From Actinomyces sp. ICM47 (lineage in GTDB: Bacteria; Actinomycetota; Actinomycetes; Actinomycetales; Actinomycetaceae), in assembly GCF_000278725.1 (NCBI RefSeq), contig NZ_ALCA01000140.1, positions 1-21,551 on the forward strand: a stretch of DNA of 21,551 nt, in the 5' to 3' direction. The notes under the pieces were generated by a model. It saw nothing but the letters and a program-made list of their open reading frames with translations. It did no database searches and was not told the DNA's origin. The position numbers were made by a program, and so were the translations under genes. Shown here piece after piece: positions 15,356-21,551 of this stretch (positions within the stretch are counted from its first letter, which is position 1; every line of letters starts with the position of its first letter).

Positions 15356-16120
15356 ATGTTGTCAGACAAATCTGTGCAAGAGATTACAGCACAAGTACCC
15401 GGATCCACAGACTCAAACCGCACTGGACCAGCGCAAATCGATACGCGATCCTCAGTAACGATGGACGCTATCAAATCCTACATTCTGCGCCACGGCCTGC
15501 ACCCCGGAGACCGCCTGCCCACCGAGTCAGCACTGTGCGCCGACCTCGGAGTCTCGCGCTCCTCCGTGCGCGAAGCCCTGCGTAAACTGCAAGCCCTCGA
15601 CATCGTCACAGTGCGCCAAGGATCGGGATCCTACGTCGGAGACATGTCCCTGCAGCCACTGGTCGAGACCCTGATTCTACGAGCGGCCCTTGACGACATC
15701 AACGGCGTGCAATCGCTGCACTCGATCGTCGAAACCCGCCACGCCCTCGACCTTGGCATCGCCCTGCCGCTCACCCGCGCCATGAAGGGCACGAGCAACC
15801 CGCAGCTGTGGGAACTCGTCAACACAATGACCGACCACGCGCACGCCGGTGGCACCTACCTGGACCAGGACATCGCGTTCCACTCGGGGCTGCTCGCCTA
15901 CCTGAAGAACCCGCTCATGCACCAGCTCGTCGCTGCCATGTGGCTGGTCCACCAGAGCGTGACCCCTCAACTGGCCACTGCCTCGCGCCAGGAGATGGAA
16001 GACACCGCCGAGGCGCACGCCGCGATCCTGCGCGCGTGCGAGGCCGGGGACGTGGAGGCGTACGCCGCAGCCGTCGACGCACACTACGAACCCCTCATGG
16101 CCATCATCGAAGGCCGCTGA
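15356..16120 (+). CDS. GntR-family (FadR/FCD) regulator of sialic-acid genes, NanR-like
   Basis: A 254-aa repressor. A poorly conserved N-terminal arm (1-33) precedes the winged HTH (about 34-96) with LPTESALCADLGVSRSSVREALRKLQALDIVTVRQGSGSYV. An all-helical FCD effector domain (about 110-245) follows, with likely metal ligands D172 and H176 (DIAFH), H221 (EAHAAIL) and H243 (VDAHYEPL). FCD regulators commonly sense sugar acids; sialic acid or ManNAc-6-P is the inferred effector here. It is divergent from the operon with only 69 bp between starts, and carries a consensus operator at its own 5' end. Confidence 0.88.
   Translation: MLSDKSVQEITAQVPGSTDSNRTGPAQIDTRSSVTMDAIKSYILRHGLHPGDRLPTESALCADLGVSRSSVREALRKLQALDIVTVRQGSGSYVGDMSLQPLVETLILRAALDDINGVQSLHSIVETRHALDLGIALPLTRAMKGTSNPQLWELVNTMTDHAHAGGTYLDQDIAFHSGLLAYLKNPLMHQLVAAMWLVHQSVTPQLATASRQEMEDTAEAHAAILRACEAGDVEAYAAAVDAHYEPLMAIIEGR
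15359..15369. promoter_or_regulatory. FadR-subfamily GntR operator
   Basis: TTGTCAGACAA is a perfect dyad that matches the FadR-subfamily consensus TNGTNNNACNA. It covers codons 2-5 of the regulator gene and the -35 of the divergent operon, so one bound dimer could repress both. Confidence 0.7.
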
Positions 16121-16126
16121 CAGCAG

Positions 16127-16162
16127 TCCCGGCGCGCTCGACGACGACAACGCGCGCCGGGA
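16127..16162. terminator. Bidirectional terminator between gntR and sialidase gene
   Basis: TCCCGGCGCGC (16127-16137) and its perfect complement (16152-16162) form an 11-bp GC stem with a 14-nt loop between convergent genes. There is no T-run, so its strength is uncertain. Confidence 0.65.
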
Positions 16163-16168
16163 ACGTCA

Positions 16169-17212
16169 CTACCATCGCTCTGGGAAACACGACGCCGCCC
16201 ATAGACCACGCTCCCGCTCGAAGACCACCACGACCTCGTATCCATAGTCGCTGATGTCGCTATAGCCGAAGGGACCACGCCCCATCGACACGAGCCGACG
16301 CAAGCGGATCGGCCCCTCCCATGGCGCAGAGAGCTGCGCGAGCAGACCATCGGAGCGCGCGTCACGAGCGTGCGGATGCACAAAGATACTCTGCGACGTG
16401 CAGGCATTGCAGCCGGGATCCTCCAACTCCCAGAGGCACCCATCCTCCCAGCGCAGTCCGTCGCCCCACGCCAGATAGCGCGCGCCCGAACCGCGCCCCT
16501 CGAAGCCCTGCAGGCGGCAGTTCGCGACGACGCGACCATCCCAGACCGTCACCGACGTCTCATCCAAGAGGATGCCGTCCGGCCCCGCGAGGGGGTCAGC
16601 GAGGCTCACGATGCGCCCTCCCTGCGCGTAGACAACCTGCACATGAGTCCGCTCCCCCACGCGCACCACGTAAGGCATGGCAACCGCACCATCGACACTC
16701 GCAGTCGAGCCCGACGTCGCGAACAGCGCATCCGCGCCCGTGGCCTCGTACAGCGCATCCGTCATATCCGCGTAGACGAGGTTCCCCGGGCCACTCCCCC
16801 ACGCCCACCACGCACGCAGCCTCTCGCCGTCCGCGCGCGAGTCCATGTAGCCGACAGCTCCCTCACTCGACGCGAACGCCAGGTGCATGACCCCGTCCCC
16901 ATCGACGCCGACACAAGCATCCGAGGACACCGGCGGCGCTCCCTCAGGCAGGGGATGCGGATCTGACCACTCGCCGCGCGCGTTGCGCTCCATCCAGCGG
17001 ATCTGGTTCGGGTTTGGCAGGTCCGAGGCCATGGTCAGCCCGTTGAAGTCGGCTCCCGTGCCCGAGGCCGGGGCGGGGCGCTCGTCATACAAGAGAAAGA
17101 GGCGCTCATCCGGAAGCCTCACCAAGGCCGGAATTCGCGCCTCACCCGCGCCGATTGGCGCGACGATCTGGCGAACATGTACCTGAACGGATACGCCATA
17201 GGTCTCAGTCAT
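16169..17212 (-). CDS. Sialidase (GH33-like), no signal peptide
   Basis: A 347-aa beta-propeller protein of the exo-alpha-sialidase type, releasing terminal sialic acid. Family landmarks are present: R26 in the RIP motif (EARIPALVRLPDERLFLLYDE), a second arginine R45, the acid/base aspartate D64 (ASDLPNPNQIRW), glutamate E218 (LLDETSVTVWDG), triad arginine R233 (VVANCRLQG) and the nucleophile tyrosine Y317 (FGYSDI). Asp-boxes are degenerate (AWGDGLRW). Residue roles are assigned by analogy. No signal peptide, membrane anchor or cell-wall sorting signal is visible, so a cytoplasmic role on imported sialosides is inferred. TAAGCT 6 nt before the ATG suggests a leaderless mRNA. Confidence 0.8.
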   Translation of the reverse strand: MTETYGVSVQVHVRQIVAPIGAGEARIPALVRLPDERLFLLYDERPAPASGTGADFNGLTMASDLPNPNQIRWMERNARGEWSDPHPLPEGAPPVSSDACVGVDGDGVMHLAFASSEGAVGYMDSRADGERLRAWWAWGSGPGNLVYADMTDALYEATGADALFATSGSTASVDGAVAMPYVVRVGERTHVQVVYAQGGRIVSLADPLAGPDGILLDETSVTVWDGRVVANCRLQGFEGRGSGARYLAWGDGLRWEDGCLWELEDPGCNACTSQSIFVHPHARDARSDGLLAQLSAPWEGPIRLRRLVSMGRGPFGYSDISDYGYEVVVVFERERGLWAASCFPERW

Positions 17213-17218
17213 TCGTCC

Positions 17219-17224
17219 AGCTTA
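17219..17224 (-). promoter_or_regulatory. Putative -10 of sialidase gene (leaderless)
   Basis: TAAGCT on the minus strand, 6 nt before the ATG; no Shine-Dalgarno and no obvious -35. No copy of the TTGTCAGACAA operator is seen nearby. Confidence 0.4.
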
Positions 17225-17270
17225 CATGAGTGGCACACAACACACAGTGAGACCTCGTGGCGAATATACA

Positions 17271-17304
17271 GAAAACCCCGGGGAACTTCTCGTTCCTCGG
17301 GGTT
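17271..17304 (-). terminator. Rho-independent terminator of rpmG
   Basis: Arms 17274-17286 and 17292-17304 form a 13-bp stem with one mismatch and a 5-nt loop. On the minus strand the stem ends in GGGGTTTTC. It lies 14 nt after the rpmG stop. Confidence 0.88.
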
Positions 17305-17317
17305 CTTATAGAAACCG

Positions 17318-17488
17318 TCAGCGGGTCTCGCGGTGCGCCGTCGACTTGTGGCAGCGCGGGCAGTACTTCGCCAGCTCGAGACGATCCGGCGTGTTACGAC
17401 GGTTCTTCTTGGTGATGTAGTTGCGCTCCTTGCACTCCGAGCAGGCCAGAGTGATCTTGGGGCGAACGTCCTGAGACTTGCTTGCCAC
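17318..17488 (-). CDS. rpmG: 50S ribosomal protein L33
   Basis: A 56-aa protein, [20 protein letters not shown] at the N-terminus and STAHRETR at the C-terminus. It is the zinc-binding form, with two CxxC pairs (C16/C19 and C43/C46). The start is GTG at 17488, with GAGGG about 8 nt upstream. It lies 53 bp after tRNA-Met on the same strand and is likely cotranscribed with the tRNAs, as in many actinobacteria. Confidence 0.95.
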   Translation of the reverse strand: MASKSQDVRPKITLACSECKERNYITKKNRRNTPDRLELAKYCPRCHKSTAHRETR

Positions 17489-17541
17489 GGTTGTTTCCCT
17501 CGCTTTGTTTCGTCGCTCAAGCGACCTGTCGAATAAAGAGT

Positions 17542-17618
17542 TGGTAGCGGGGGCGGGGCTCGAACCCGCGACCTCACGATTATGAGTCGTGCGCTCTGAC
17601 CAGCTGAGCTACCCCGCC
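17542..17618 (-). tRNA. tRNA-Met (CAT anticodon)
   Basis: Full cloverleaf on the minus strand: acceptor GGCGGGG with CCCCGCT, D arm AGCTCAGCTGGTCAGAGC, anticodon loop CTCATAA with CAT, T arm GCGGGTTCGAGCCCCGC. The 3' CCA is encoded (17542-17544). An elongator Met is likeliest; a lysidine-modified tRNA-Ile cannot be excluded by anticodon alone. Confidence 0.92.
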
Positions 17619-17645
17619 GCCGGAAGCGGAAGAATCCGCGACCGG

Positions 17646-17718
17646 AGCCCCGAAAGGGAATCGAACCCTTGACCTTCTCCTTACCATGGAGACGCTCTGC
17701 CTACTGAGCTATCGGGGC
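17646..17718 (-). tRNA. tRNA-Thr (GGT anticodon)
   Basis: Acceptor GCCCCGA pairs with TCGGGGC; the anticodon loop ATGGTAA carries GGT; the T loop is TTCGATT. The 3' CCA is not encoded (the sequence continues CCG). Confidence 0.93.
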
Positions 17719-17809
17719 AACGCCGAGAAGCTTATCTTATCTCCAGCTGCCGAAGCAAACCAGAAACCTGAGAAGCGTCTCACAGGCGTTACTCACTGAA
17801 ACCAGCGAG

Positions 17810-17894
17810 TGGTGGCAGGTGAGGGATTCGAACCCCCGAAGCACGAAGCGTCTGATTTACAGTCAGATCCATTTGGCCGCTTTGGTAACCTGCC
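17810..17894 (-). tRNA. tRNA-Tyr (GTA anticodon)
   Basis: Acceptor GGCAGGT with ACCTGCC, anticodon loop CTGTAAA with GTA, and the long variable arm (CGCTTCGTGCTTCG) typical of class II tRNA-Tyr. CCA is encoded at 17810-17812. Confidence 0.94.
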
Positions 17895-17930
17895 TTGCGC
17901 CGCTCTCGCGGTGCCGTGAAAGAATAGCAT

Positions 17931-17969
17931 TAAAATAGACCCGAGCGCCAATCGAAACTTTGATTGGCG
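17931..17969 (+). promoter_or_regulatory. yajQ upstream region: possible -10 and 5' UTR hairpin
   Basis: TAAAAT (17931-17936) is a possible -10. The resulting transcript would start with a hairpin CGCCAATC/GATTGGCG (17946-17953 and 17962-17969, 8-nt loop), located 25 nt before the yajQ start. Confidence 0.4.
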
Positions 17970-17993
17970 GAATTTCAACGAAAGGTGCCCCTC

Positions 17994-18497
17994 ATGGCCG
18001 ACTCCTCCTTCGACGTTGTTTCCAAGCTCGACCGCCAGGAGGTCGACAACGCCGTTAACCAGACTGCCAAGGAGATCGCCAACCGCTACGACTTCCGCGG
18101 CGTGGACGCCGCTATCACCCTGAGCGGTGACACAATCTCGATGGAAGCCAACTCCGCGTCCCGCGTCATGGCGATCCTCGACGTTCTTCAGTCCAAGCTC
18201 ATCCGCCGCGGCCTATCCCTGAAGGTTCTGGACTACAAGGACCGCGAACCCAAGGCTTCCGGCAAGCTCTTCAAGTTGGCCTGCCCCCTCAAGGAGGGCA
18301 TCCCCCAGGACACGGCGAAGAAGATCTCGAAGCTGATCCGCGAAGAAGGCCCAAAGGGCGTCAAGGCACAGATCCAGGGTGACGAACTTCGCGTTTCTTC
18401 GAAGTCGCGCGACGACCTGCAGGCCGTCATTGCCCTGCTCAAAGGTCCCAAGGGCGAGGAGCTGGACGTCGCACTCCAGTTCGTGAACTACCGCTGA
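17994..18497 (+). CDS. yajQ: YajQ-family nucleotide-binding protein
   Basis: A 167-aa cytoplasmic protein of two similar ferredoxin-like folds (DUF520). It opens [20 protein letters not shown], followed by [16 protein letters not shown], and ends [11 protein letters not shown], all hallmarks of YajQ. Homologues bind nucleotides, in some bacteria cyclic di-GMP, and have been tied to virulence control; the role here is unknown. The ATG at 17994 is preferred over 17964 because homologues begin at this residue and GAAAGG lies about 8 nt upstream; the 17964 start falls in the UTR hairpin. It is divergent from the tRNA/rpmG cluster and ends at a strong terminator. Confidence 0.93.
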   Translation: MADSSFDVVSKLDRQEVDNAVNQTAKEIANRYDFRGVDAAITLSGDTISMEANSASRVMAILDVLQSKLIRRGLSLKVLDYKDREPKASGKLFKLACPLKEGIPQDTAKKISKLIREEGPKGVKAQIQGDELRVSSKSRDDLQAVIALLKGPKGEELDVALQFVNYR

Positions 18498-18542
18498 TCA
18501 CATCTCACGCTTCCCAAGCGCGGCCACCTGACGGGCTGCGCG

Positions 18543-18575
18543 GCGGGGCGACTCCTCCGAGTTGCCCCGCTTTTT
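18543..18575 (+). terminator. Rho-independent terminator of yajQ
   Basis: A 12-bp stem GCGGGGCGACTC/GAGTTGCCCCGC (18543-18554 and 18559-18570, one G-T pair), loop CTCC, then TTTTTATT. It lies 45 nt after the yajQ stop. Confidence 0.93.
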
Positions 18576-18684
18576 ATTGCCGATCTCACGTACCACGAAT
18601 CGGCTGCACGGAGGTCGCCCGATGCCCAAACCCGAAGAAACCGCAGGACTACCGGGTAACGGGTCAGGCCTACAATCGACGATC

Positions 18685-19572
18685 TCAGTAGCCCGCGATC
18701 TTCTCCAGACGCGCGATGCGCTGGTCCATCGGGGGGTGCGTGGAGAAAAGGCGCGCCAGGGACTCGCCGCGGAAGGGGTTTGCAATCATCATGGCGGCAA
18801 CGTTGCGCGTGCCGGGCGTGTCGGCCATGGGACGCCGGTCGGTCGTCATTTCAAGCTTACGCAGCGCGGATGCGAGGGCCAGCGGATCCTGCGTGAGCTC
18901 CGCCCCGTCCTCGTCGGCGTCGAATTCACGGGTGCGAGAAATGGAGAACTGGATGAGCGTCGAGGCAATCGGAGCCAGGATGCTCATAGCGAGGATCCCG
19001 AGGACCCCAAAGATCCCCGATCCGCCTTCCTCGTCGCGTCGATTCATGGCACCAAAGAACATGAGGAACTGCGCGACCGACGTAATGAGGCCACCTATGG
19101 CTGCGGCAACGGACGACGTGAGGATATCGCGGTTGTAGACGTGCATAAGCTCGTGCCCGAGGACGCCGCGCAGCTCGCGCTCGTTGAGAATTGCGAGGAT
19201 ACCCTCAGTGCAGCACACGGCCGCGTGGTTCGGGTCACGGCCAGTCGCGAACGCGTTGGGCGTCATGGTCGGGGCAACCCAGATGAGGGGCATCGGCTGA
19301 CCAGCGCGTTCGGCGAGCTCACGCACGATAGCGTAGAGTTCTGGCCGTTCGAGTTCGGAGACCGGGTACGCGTTCATCGAGCGCAGCGCCAACGACGCAG
19401 AGTTCCAGTACGAGTAGGCGGTCTGCGCGAGTCCGATCCCCGCGAACAAGAGGATCCACACGGCCTGCCCCGTGCCCCACGCCACGAGCGCGCCAATGCA
19501 CACCAACAACGCCCACATGCCGCCCAGCAGGAGGGTCGTCTTGAGGCCATTGTGATAGTTGCGGTGCACCAT
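18685..19572 (-). CDS. htpX: Membrane metalloprotease HtpX (M48)
   Basis: A 295-aa integral membrane zinc protease for membrane-protein quality control. Two N-terminal helices (about 10-30 and 36-55) precede the catalytic domain with H140-E141-L-M-H144 and the third ligand E216 in REFDADEDG. Two further helices (about 153-173 and 187-207) lie between these motifs, as usual in HtpX. NAFATGRDPNHAAVCCTEGIL is the family substrate-cleft motif. The ATG at 19572 (MVHRNYHNGLKT) has AGGA about 9 nt upstream; the in-frame extension beyond it is not family-like. Confidence 0.94.
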   Translation of the reverse strand: MVHRNYHNGLKTTLLLGGMWALLVCIGALVAWGTGQAVWILLFAGIGLAQTAYSYWNSASLALRSMNAYPVSELERPELYAIVRELAERAGQPMPLIWVAPTMTPNAFATGRDPNHAAVCCTEGILAILNERELRGVLGHELMHVYNRDILTSSVAAAIGGLITSVAQFLMFFGAMNRRDEEGGSGIFGVLGILAMSILAPIASTLIQFSISRTREFDADEDGAELTQDPLALASALRKLEMTTDRRPMADTPGTRNVAAMMIANPFRGESLARLFSTHPPMDQRIARLEKIAGY

Positions 19573-19659
19573 GCTCGTGATCCTAAAGAGGTTACCTGGG
19601 AACGCCCTGAAAAACACCCGAGCCACCGGTGAGACTTTGTACGACAACCGGCCGGTAGC

Positions 19660-19698
19660 GACGAGGCCGCAGCCGGAAAACCCGGCCACGGCCTCGTC
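19660..19698 (-). terminator. Terminator-like hairpin after the FprA gene
   Basis: GACGAGGCCG (19660-19669) pairs with CGGCCTCGTC (19689-19698). After a CA/CA internal loop, GCCGG pairs with CCGGC around an AAAAC loop. It lies 22 nt past the stop codon. There is no T-run, as is common for high-GC actinobacteria. Confidence 0.65.
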
Positions 19699-19719
19699 AC
19701 AAATGGGGAGGTGACAATC

Positions 19720-21231
19720 TCAGTTGCGGCGCCCCGGCCCCGTGTAGTCGTCGAAGCGCTCAGGGGCGGTGGGCACACCCATCTCGCCCATCTCACCGAT
19801 CAGGTCGGCGGAGGCGGCATCCACCTGCGCTCCGCGCGAGATGTCCGTCATCGCACGACGGGACACGACCTTGACGCGCTCGCGCGTGCCGCGACCGCCC
19901 GGCAGCTCGCCGTAGGACTCGCCCAGGGCCTGCTCGTACGCATCCAGCAGCTCCCAGCCTTCCCAGGTCGTGAACTCGACGCCACGGGACTCCAGGAGGG
20001 CCACCATGGCCTCGTGACCGACCTCGGCGGTATTCGCGTGCAGGCGGCCCTCCGAGGCATCCTCCACGAGGTGCGTGATCGTCTGCTGAGCGTCGGACTT
20101 GGTGGAGCCGATGAGACCGACGGGGCCACGTTTAATCCAGCCGGTCGCGTATACGCCGGGGATAACGGGGGCGGACTCATCCTTCGTGGTGTCACCCTCG
20201 ATGACGCGGCCCTCAACGTTGGGCACGACGCCGGCGCGCTCATCGAAGGGCAGGCCCGGGATCGGCGACGAGTAGTAGCCCACCGCGCGGTACACGGCCT
20301 GCACGGGCCACGTCGTGATGACGCCCGTGCCCGACACGGTTCCGTCGCCATTCAGGGCGGTGCGTTCGGTGCGCAGGGCCTTCACGTGGCCGTTCTCGTC
20401 GGCGACGATCTCGACCGGGGACTGGAACAGGTGGATGTGAATGCGACGCGAGGCCGTGTGCTCTTCGGGGTCGGCCATCGCGTAGGAGGTCAGGGTCTTG
20501 ACGACCTGACGCTGCTGGTTCGACGCGCGCAGCGCCTCCTCCGACCCCTCATCGAAGTCGAAGTCTTCTTCCGAAACGATGACGTCGACGTCCGGCACCT
20601 TGCCCAGCTCGCGCAGCTCCAGCGGCGTGAACTTGACCTGCGCGGGGCCTCGGCGGCCGAACACGTGCACGTCGGTGATCGGGTTCTCCGCCAGGGCCTC
20701 GGCGACGTTGGCGGGGACCTCGGTCTTGAGCATATCCTCGGCGTGCTTGGCCAGCACGCGCGAGACGTCCAGGGCCACGTTGCCGACGCCGAGGACCGCG
20801 ACCTCGCGGGCCTTCAGCGGCCACGTGCGCGGGTAGTCCGGGTTGCCGTCGTACCAGGACACGAAGTCGGCGGCACCGTAGGATTCGGGCAGGTCGACGC
20901 CGGGGATGTCGAGCGGGTGGTCGCGATCCGCACCGGTTGCGATAATGATCGCATCGTAGTGGTCGCGCAGGTCGTCGATGGTGACGTCGCGGCCCACCTC
21001 GACGTTGCCGAGCAGGCGGATGTCGCCGCGCTGGAGGATCTTGTAGAGGGCGACGATGATCTGCTTGATGCGCGGGTGGTCGGGGGCCACACCGTAGCGC
21101 ACGAGGCCGTACGGCGCGGGAAGCCGCTCAAACAGGTCGATATTCACCTCGAGTCCCGACTTCGACAGAATGTCCGACGCGTAGATGCCAGCGGGACCGG
21201 CGCCGATGACGGCAACGTTGAGCGGTGCCAA
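19720..21231 (-). CDS. fprA: Ferredoxin/flavodoxin-NADP(+) reductase, FprA (adrenodoxin-reductase-like)
   Basis: A 503-aa FAD enzyme passing electrons between NADPH and ferredoxin. FAD motif GAGPAGIYASD (10-20) at the N-terminus, then LVRYGVAPDHPRIK, the NADP Rossmann motif VLGVGNVALDVSR and the second FAD contact ATGWIKRGPVGLIGSTKSDA. These are the signatures of the actinobacterial FprA / glutathione-reductase-like group, not the plant-type FNR. It is longer than the usual ~450-460 aa: about 40 extra residues at the C-terminal end (from about 460) are less conserved. It starts with TTG at 21231, supported by AAGGAG 7 nt upstream. It is followed by a hairpin, then htpX. Confidence 0.92.
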   Translation of the reverse strand: MAPLNVAVIGAGPAGIYASDILSKSGLEVNIDLFERLPAPYGLVRYGVAPDHPRIKQIIVALYKILQRGDIRLLGNVEVGRDVTIDDLRDHYDAIIIATGADRDHPLDIPGVDLPESYGAADFVSWYDGNPDYPRTWPLKAREVAVLGVGNVALDVSRVLAKHAEDMLKTEVPANVAEALAENPITDVHVFGRRGPAQVKFTPLELRELGKVPDVDVIVSEEDFDFDEGSEEALRASNQQRQVVKTLTSYAMADPEEHTASRRIHIHLFQSPVEIVADENGHVKALRTERTALNGDGTVSGTGVITTWPVQAVYRAVGYYSSPIPGLPFDERAGVVPNVEGRVIEGDTTKDESAPVIPGVYATGWIKRGPVGLIGSTKSDAQQTITHLVEDASEGRLHANTAEVGHEAMVALLESRGVEFTTWEGWELLDAYEQALGESYGELPGGRGTRERVKVVSRRAMTDISRGAQVDAASADLIGEMGEMGVPTAPERFDDYTGPGRRN

Positions 21232-21282
21232 GCGAGTTCTCCTTCTTCGTGACCGCGCGCGAGTGCGCGCACCTGGGCACCA

Positions 21283-21288
21283 AGTCTA
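21283..21288 (-). promoter_or_regulatory. Possible -10 of fprA
   Basis: TAGACT on the minus strand, 51 nt before the TTG start; no convincing -35. Confidence 0.3.
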
Positions 21289-21551
21289 GCGCCCAAAGGC
21301 CAAGGGGAACCTAAGCTGAGACGGCAAACACAGCCCTCGGCGCGTCGCCTCCGATCACGAGGCCGTGGCGGGTCGGTGTGTCCTGCTCAGTTGCGGGTTC
21401 TCCCCTACGCACGATCTGCCCCAGGAGGGGACAAGGCGAGAAGCCAGACACCTGTGTTGGCTCTGGTGCCTGGGGGCGGCGGCAGGGCCTGGCCGGGCTT
21501 CGAGACGACGCGCCGAGCGAAGCTCGCGGCGCGGACGGCGAGCGGGCGGGC
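21289..21551. other. Gene-free right end with hairpins
   Basis: No recognisable gene. It contains CACGAGGCCGTGGCGG (21356-21371), a motif also seen downstream of the oxidoreductase gene; a hairpin CCAGACACC/GGTGCCTGG (21444-21473); and a GC-rich hairpin around CGCCGAGCGAAGCTCG (21511-21526). These look like 3' ends of a transcript entering from the right, which is inference. Confidence 0.4.

Larger units (their letters stand above)
15342..15369 (-). promoter_or_regulatory. Putative promoter of the sialic-acid operon
   Basis: On the minus strand TTGTCT (15364-15369) and TATAGC (15342-15347) are spaced 16 bp, giving a plausible -35/-10 ahead of the binding-protein gene. The -35 is part of the FadR-type operator. 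Confidence 0.45.

Noticed and set aside
19711..21252. A 513-codon plus-strand open frame opposite fprA
   Set aside because: It is the antisense shadow of fprA, which has full FAD/NADP motifs on the other strand.

Overview
The window looks like chromosomal DNA from a high-GC actinobacterium, probably an Actinomyces/Schaalia-type host-associated species. This is inferred from the strong G/C third-position bias, the Actinomycetota-style FprA reductase, the yajQ/tRNA/rpmG/murB gene content and the complete sialic-acid pathway. No 16S gene is present, so the genus is a guess.

Left part (1-2700) is accessory DNA. Positions 1-890 hold two and a part copies of a roughly 400-bp tandem repeat, each copy carrying a long inverted repeat. 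A second, 97-bp palindromic array built on a 19-bp period occurs twice (914-1010 and 2383-2479). Between these two arrays lies a two-gene operon: an HTH-nucleotidyltransferase (MntA-like antitoxin) and a HEPN protein (HepT-like RNase toxin). The genes overlap by 4 bp, and a perfect 20-bp palindrome covers the likely promoter. This flanked module is the most interesting part of the window.

Positions 2709-7028 carry four minus-strand genes: a HEAT-repeat DNA-alkylation-repair-like protein, murB (cell wall), an MDR-family oxidoreductase and an MFS transporter.

Positions 7122-17212 form a sialic-acid utilisation locus. One minus-strand operon encodes a lipoprotein substrate-binding protein, a permease, a permease-ATPase fusion, a second ATPase, NanA (lyase), NanK (ROK kinase) and NanE (epimerase). 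It ends at a rho-independent terminator. A divergent FadR-type GntR regulator sits next to the binding-protein gene, with a consensus operator between the two promoters. A sialidase without a signal peptide lies convergent to the regulator. Together these genes would take free sialic acid (or a small sialoside) through the ABC importer to N-acetylmannosamine, then ManNAc-6-P, then GlcNAc-6-P. The nagA/nagB steps are not in the window.

Right part (17274-21551) is housekeeping: rpmG (L33) with tRNA-Met, tRNA-Thr and tRNA-Tyr on the minus strand, yajQ on the plus strand with a textbook terminator, then htpX and an FprA-type ferredoxin/flavodoxin-NADP reductase on the minus strand. The last 300 bases hold no recognisable gene.

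Several genes (MNT antitoxin, murB, MFS, gntR, sialidase) have a TANNNT hexamer 6-7 nt before the start codon and no clear Shine-Dalgarno, suggesting leaderless mRNAs.
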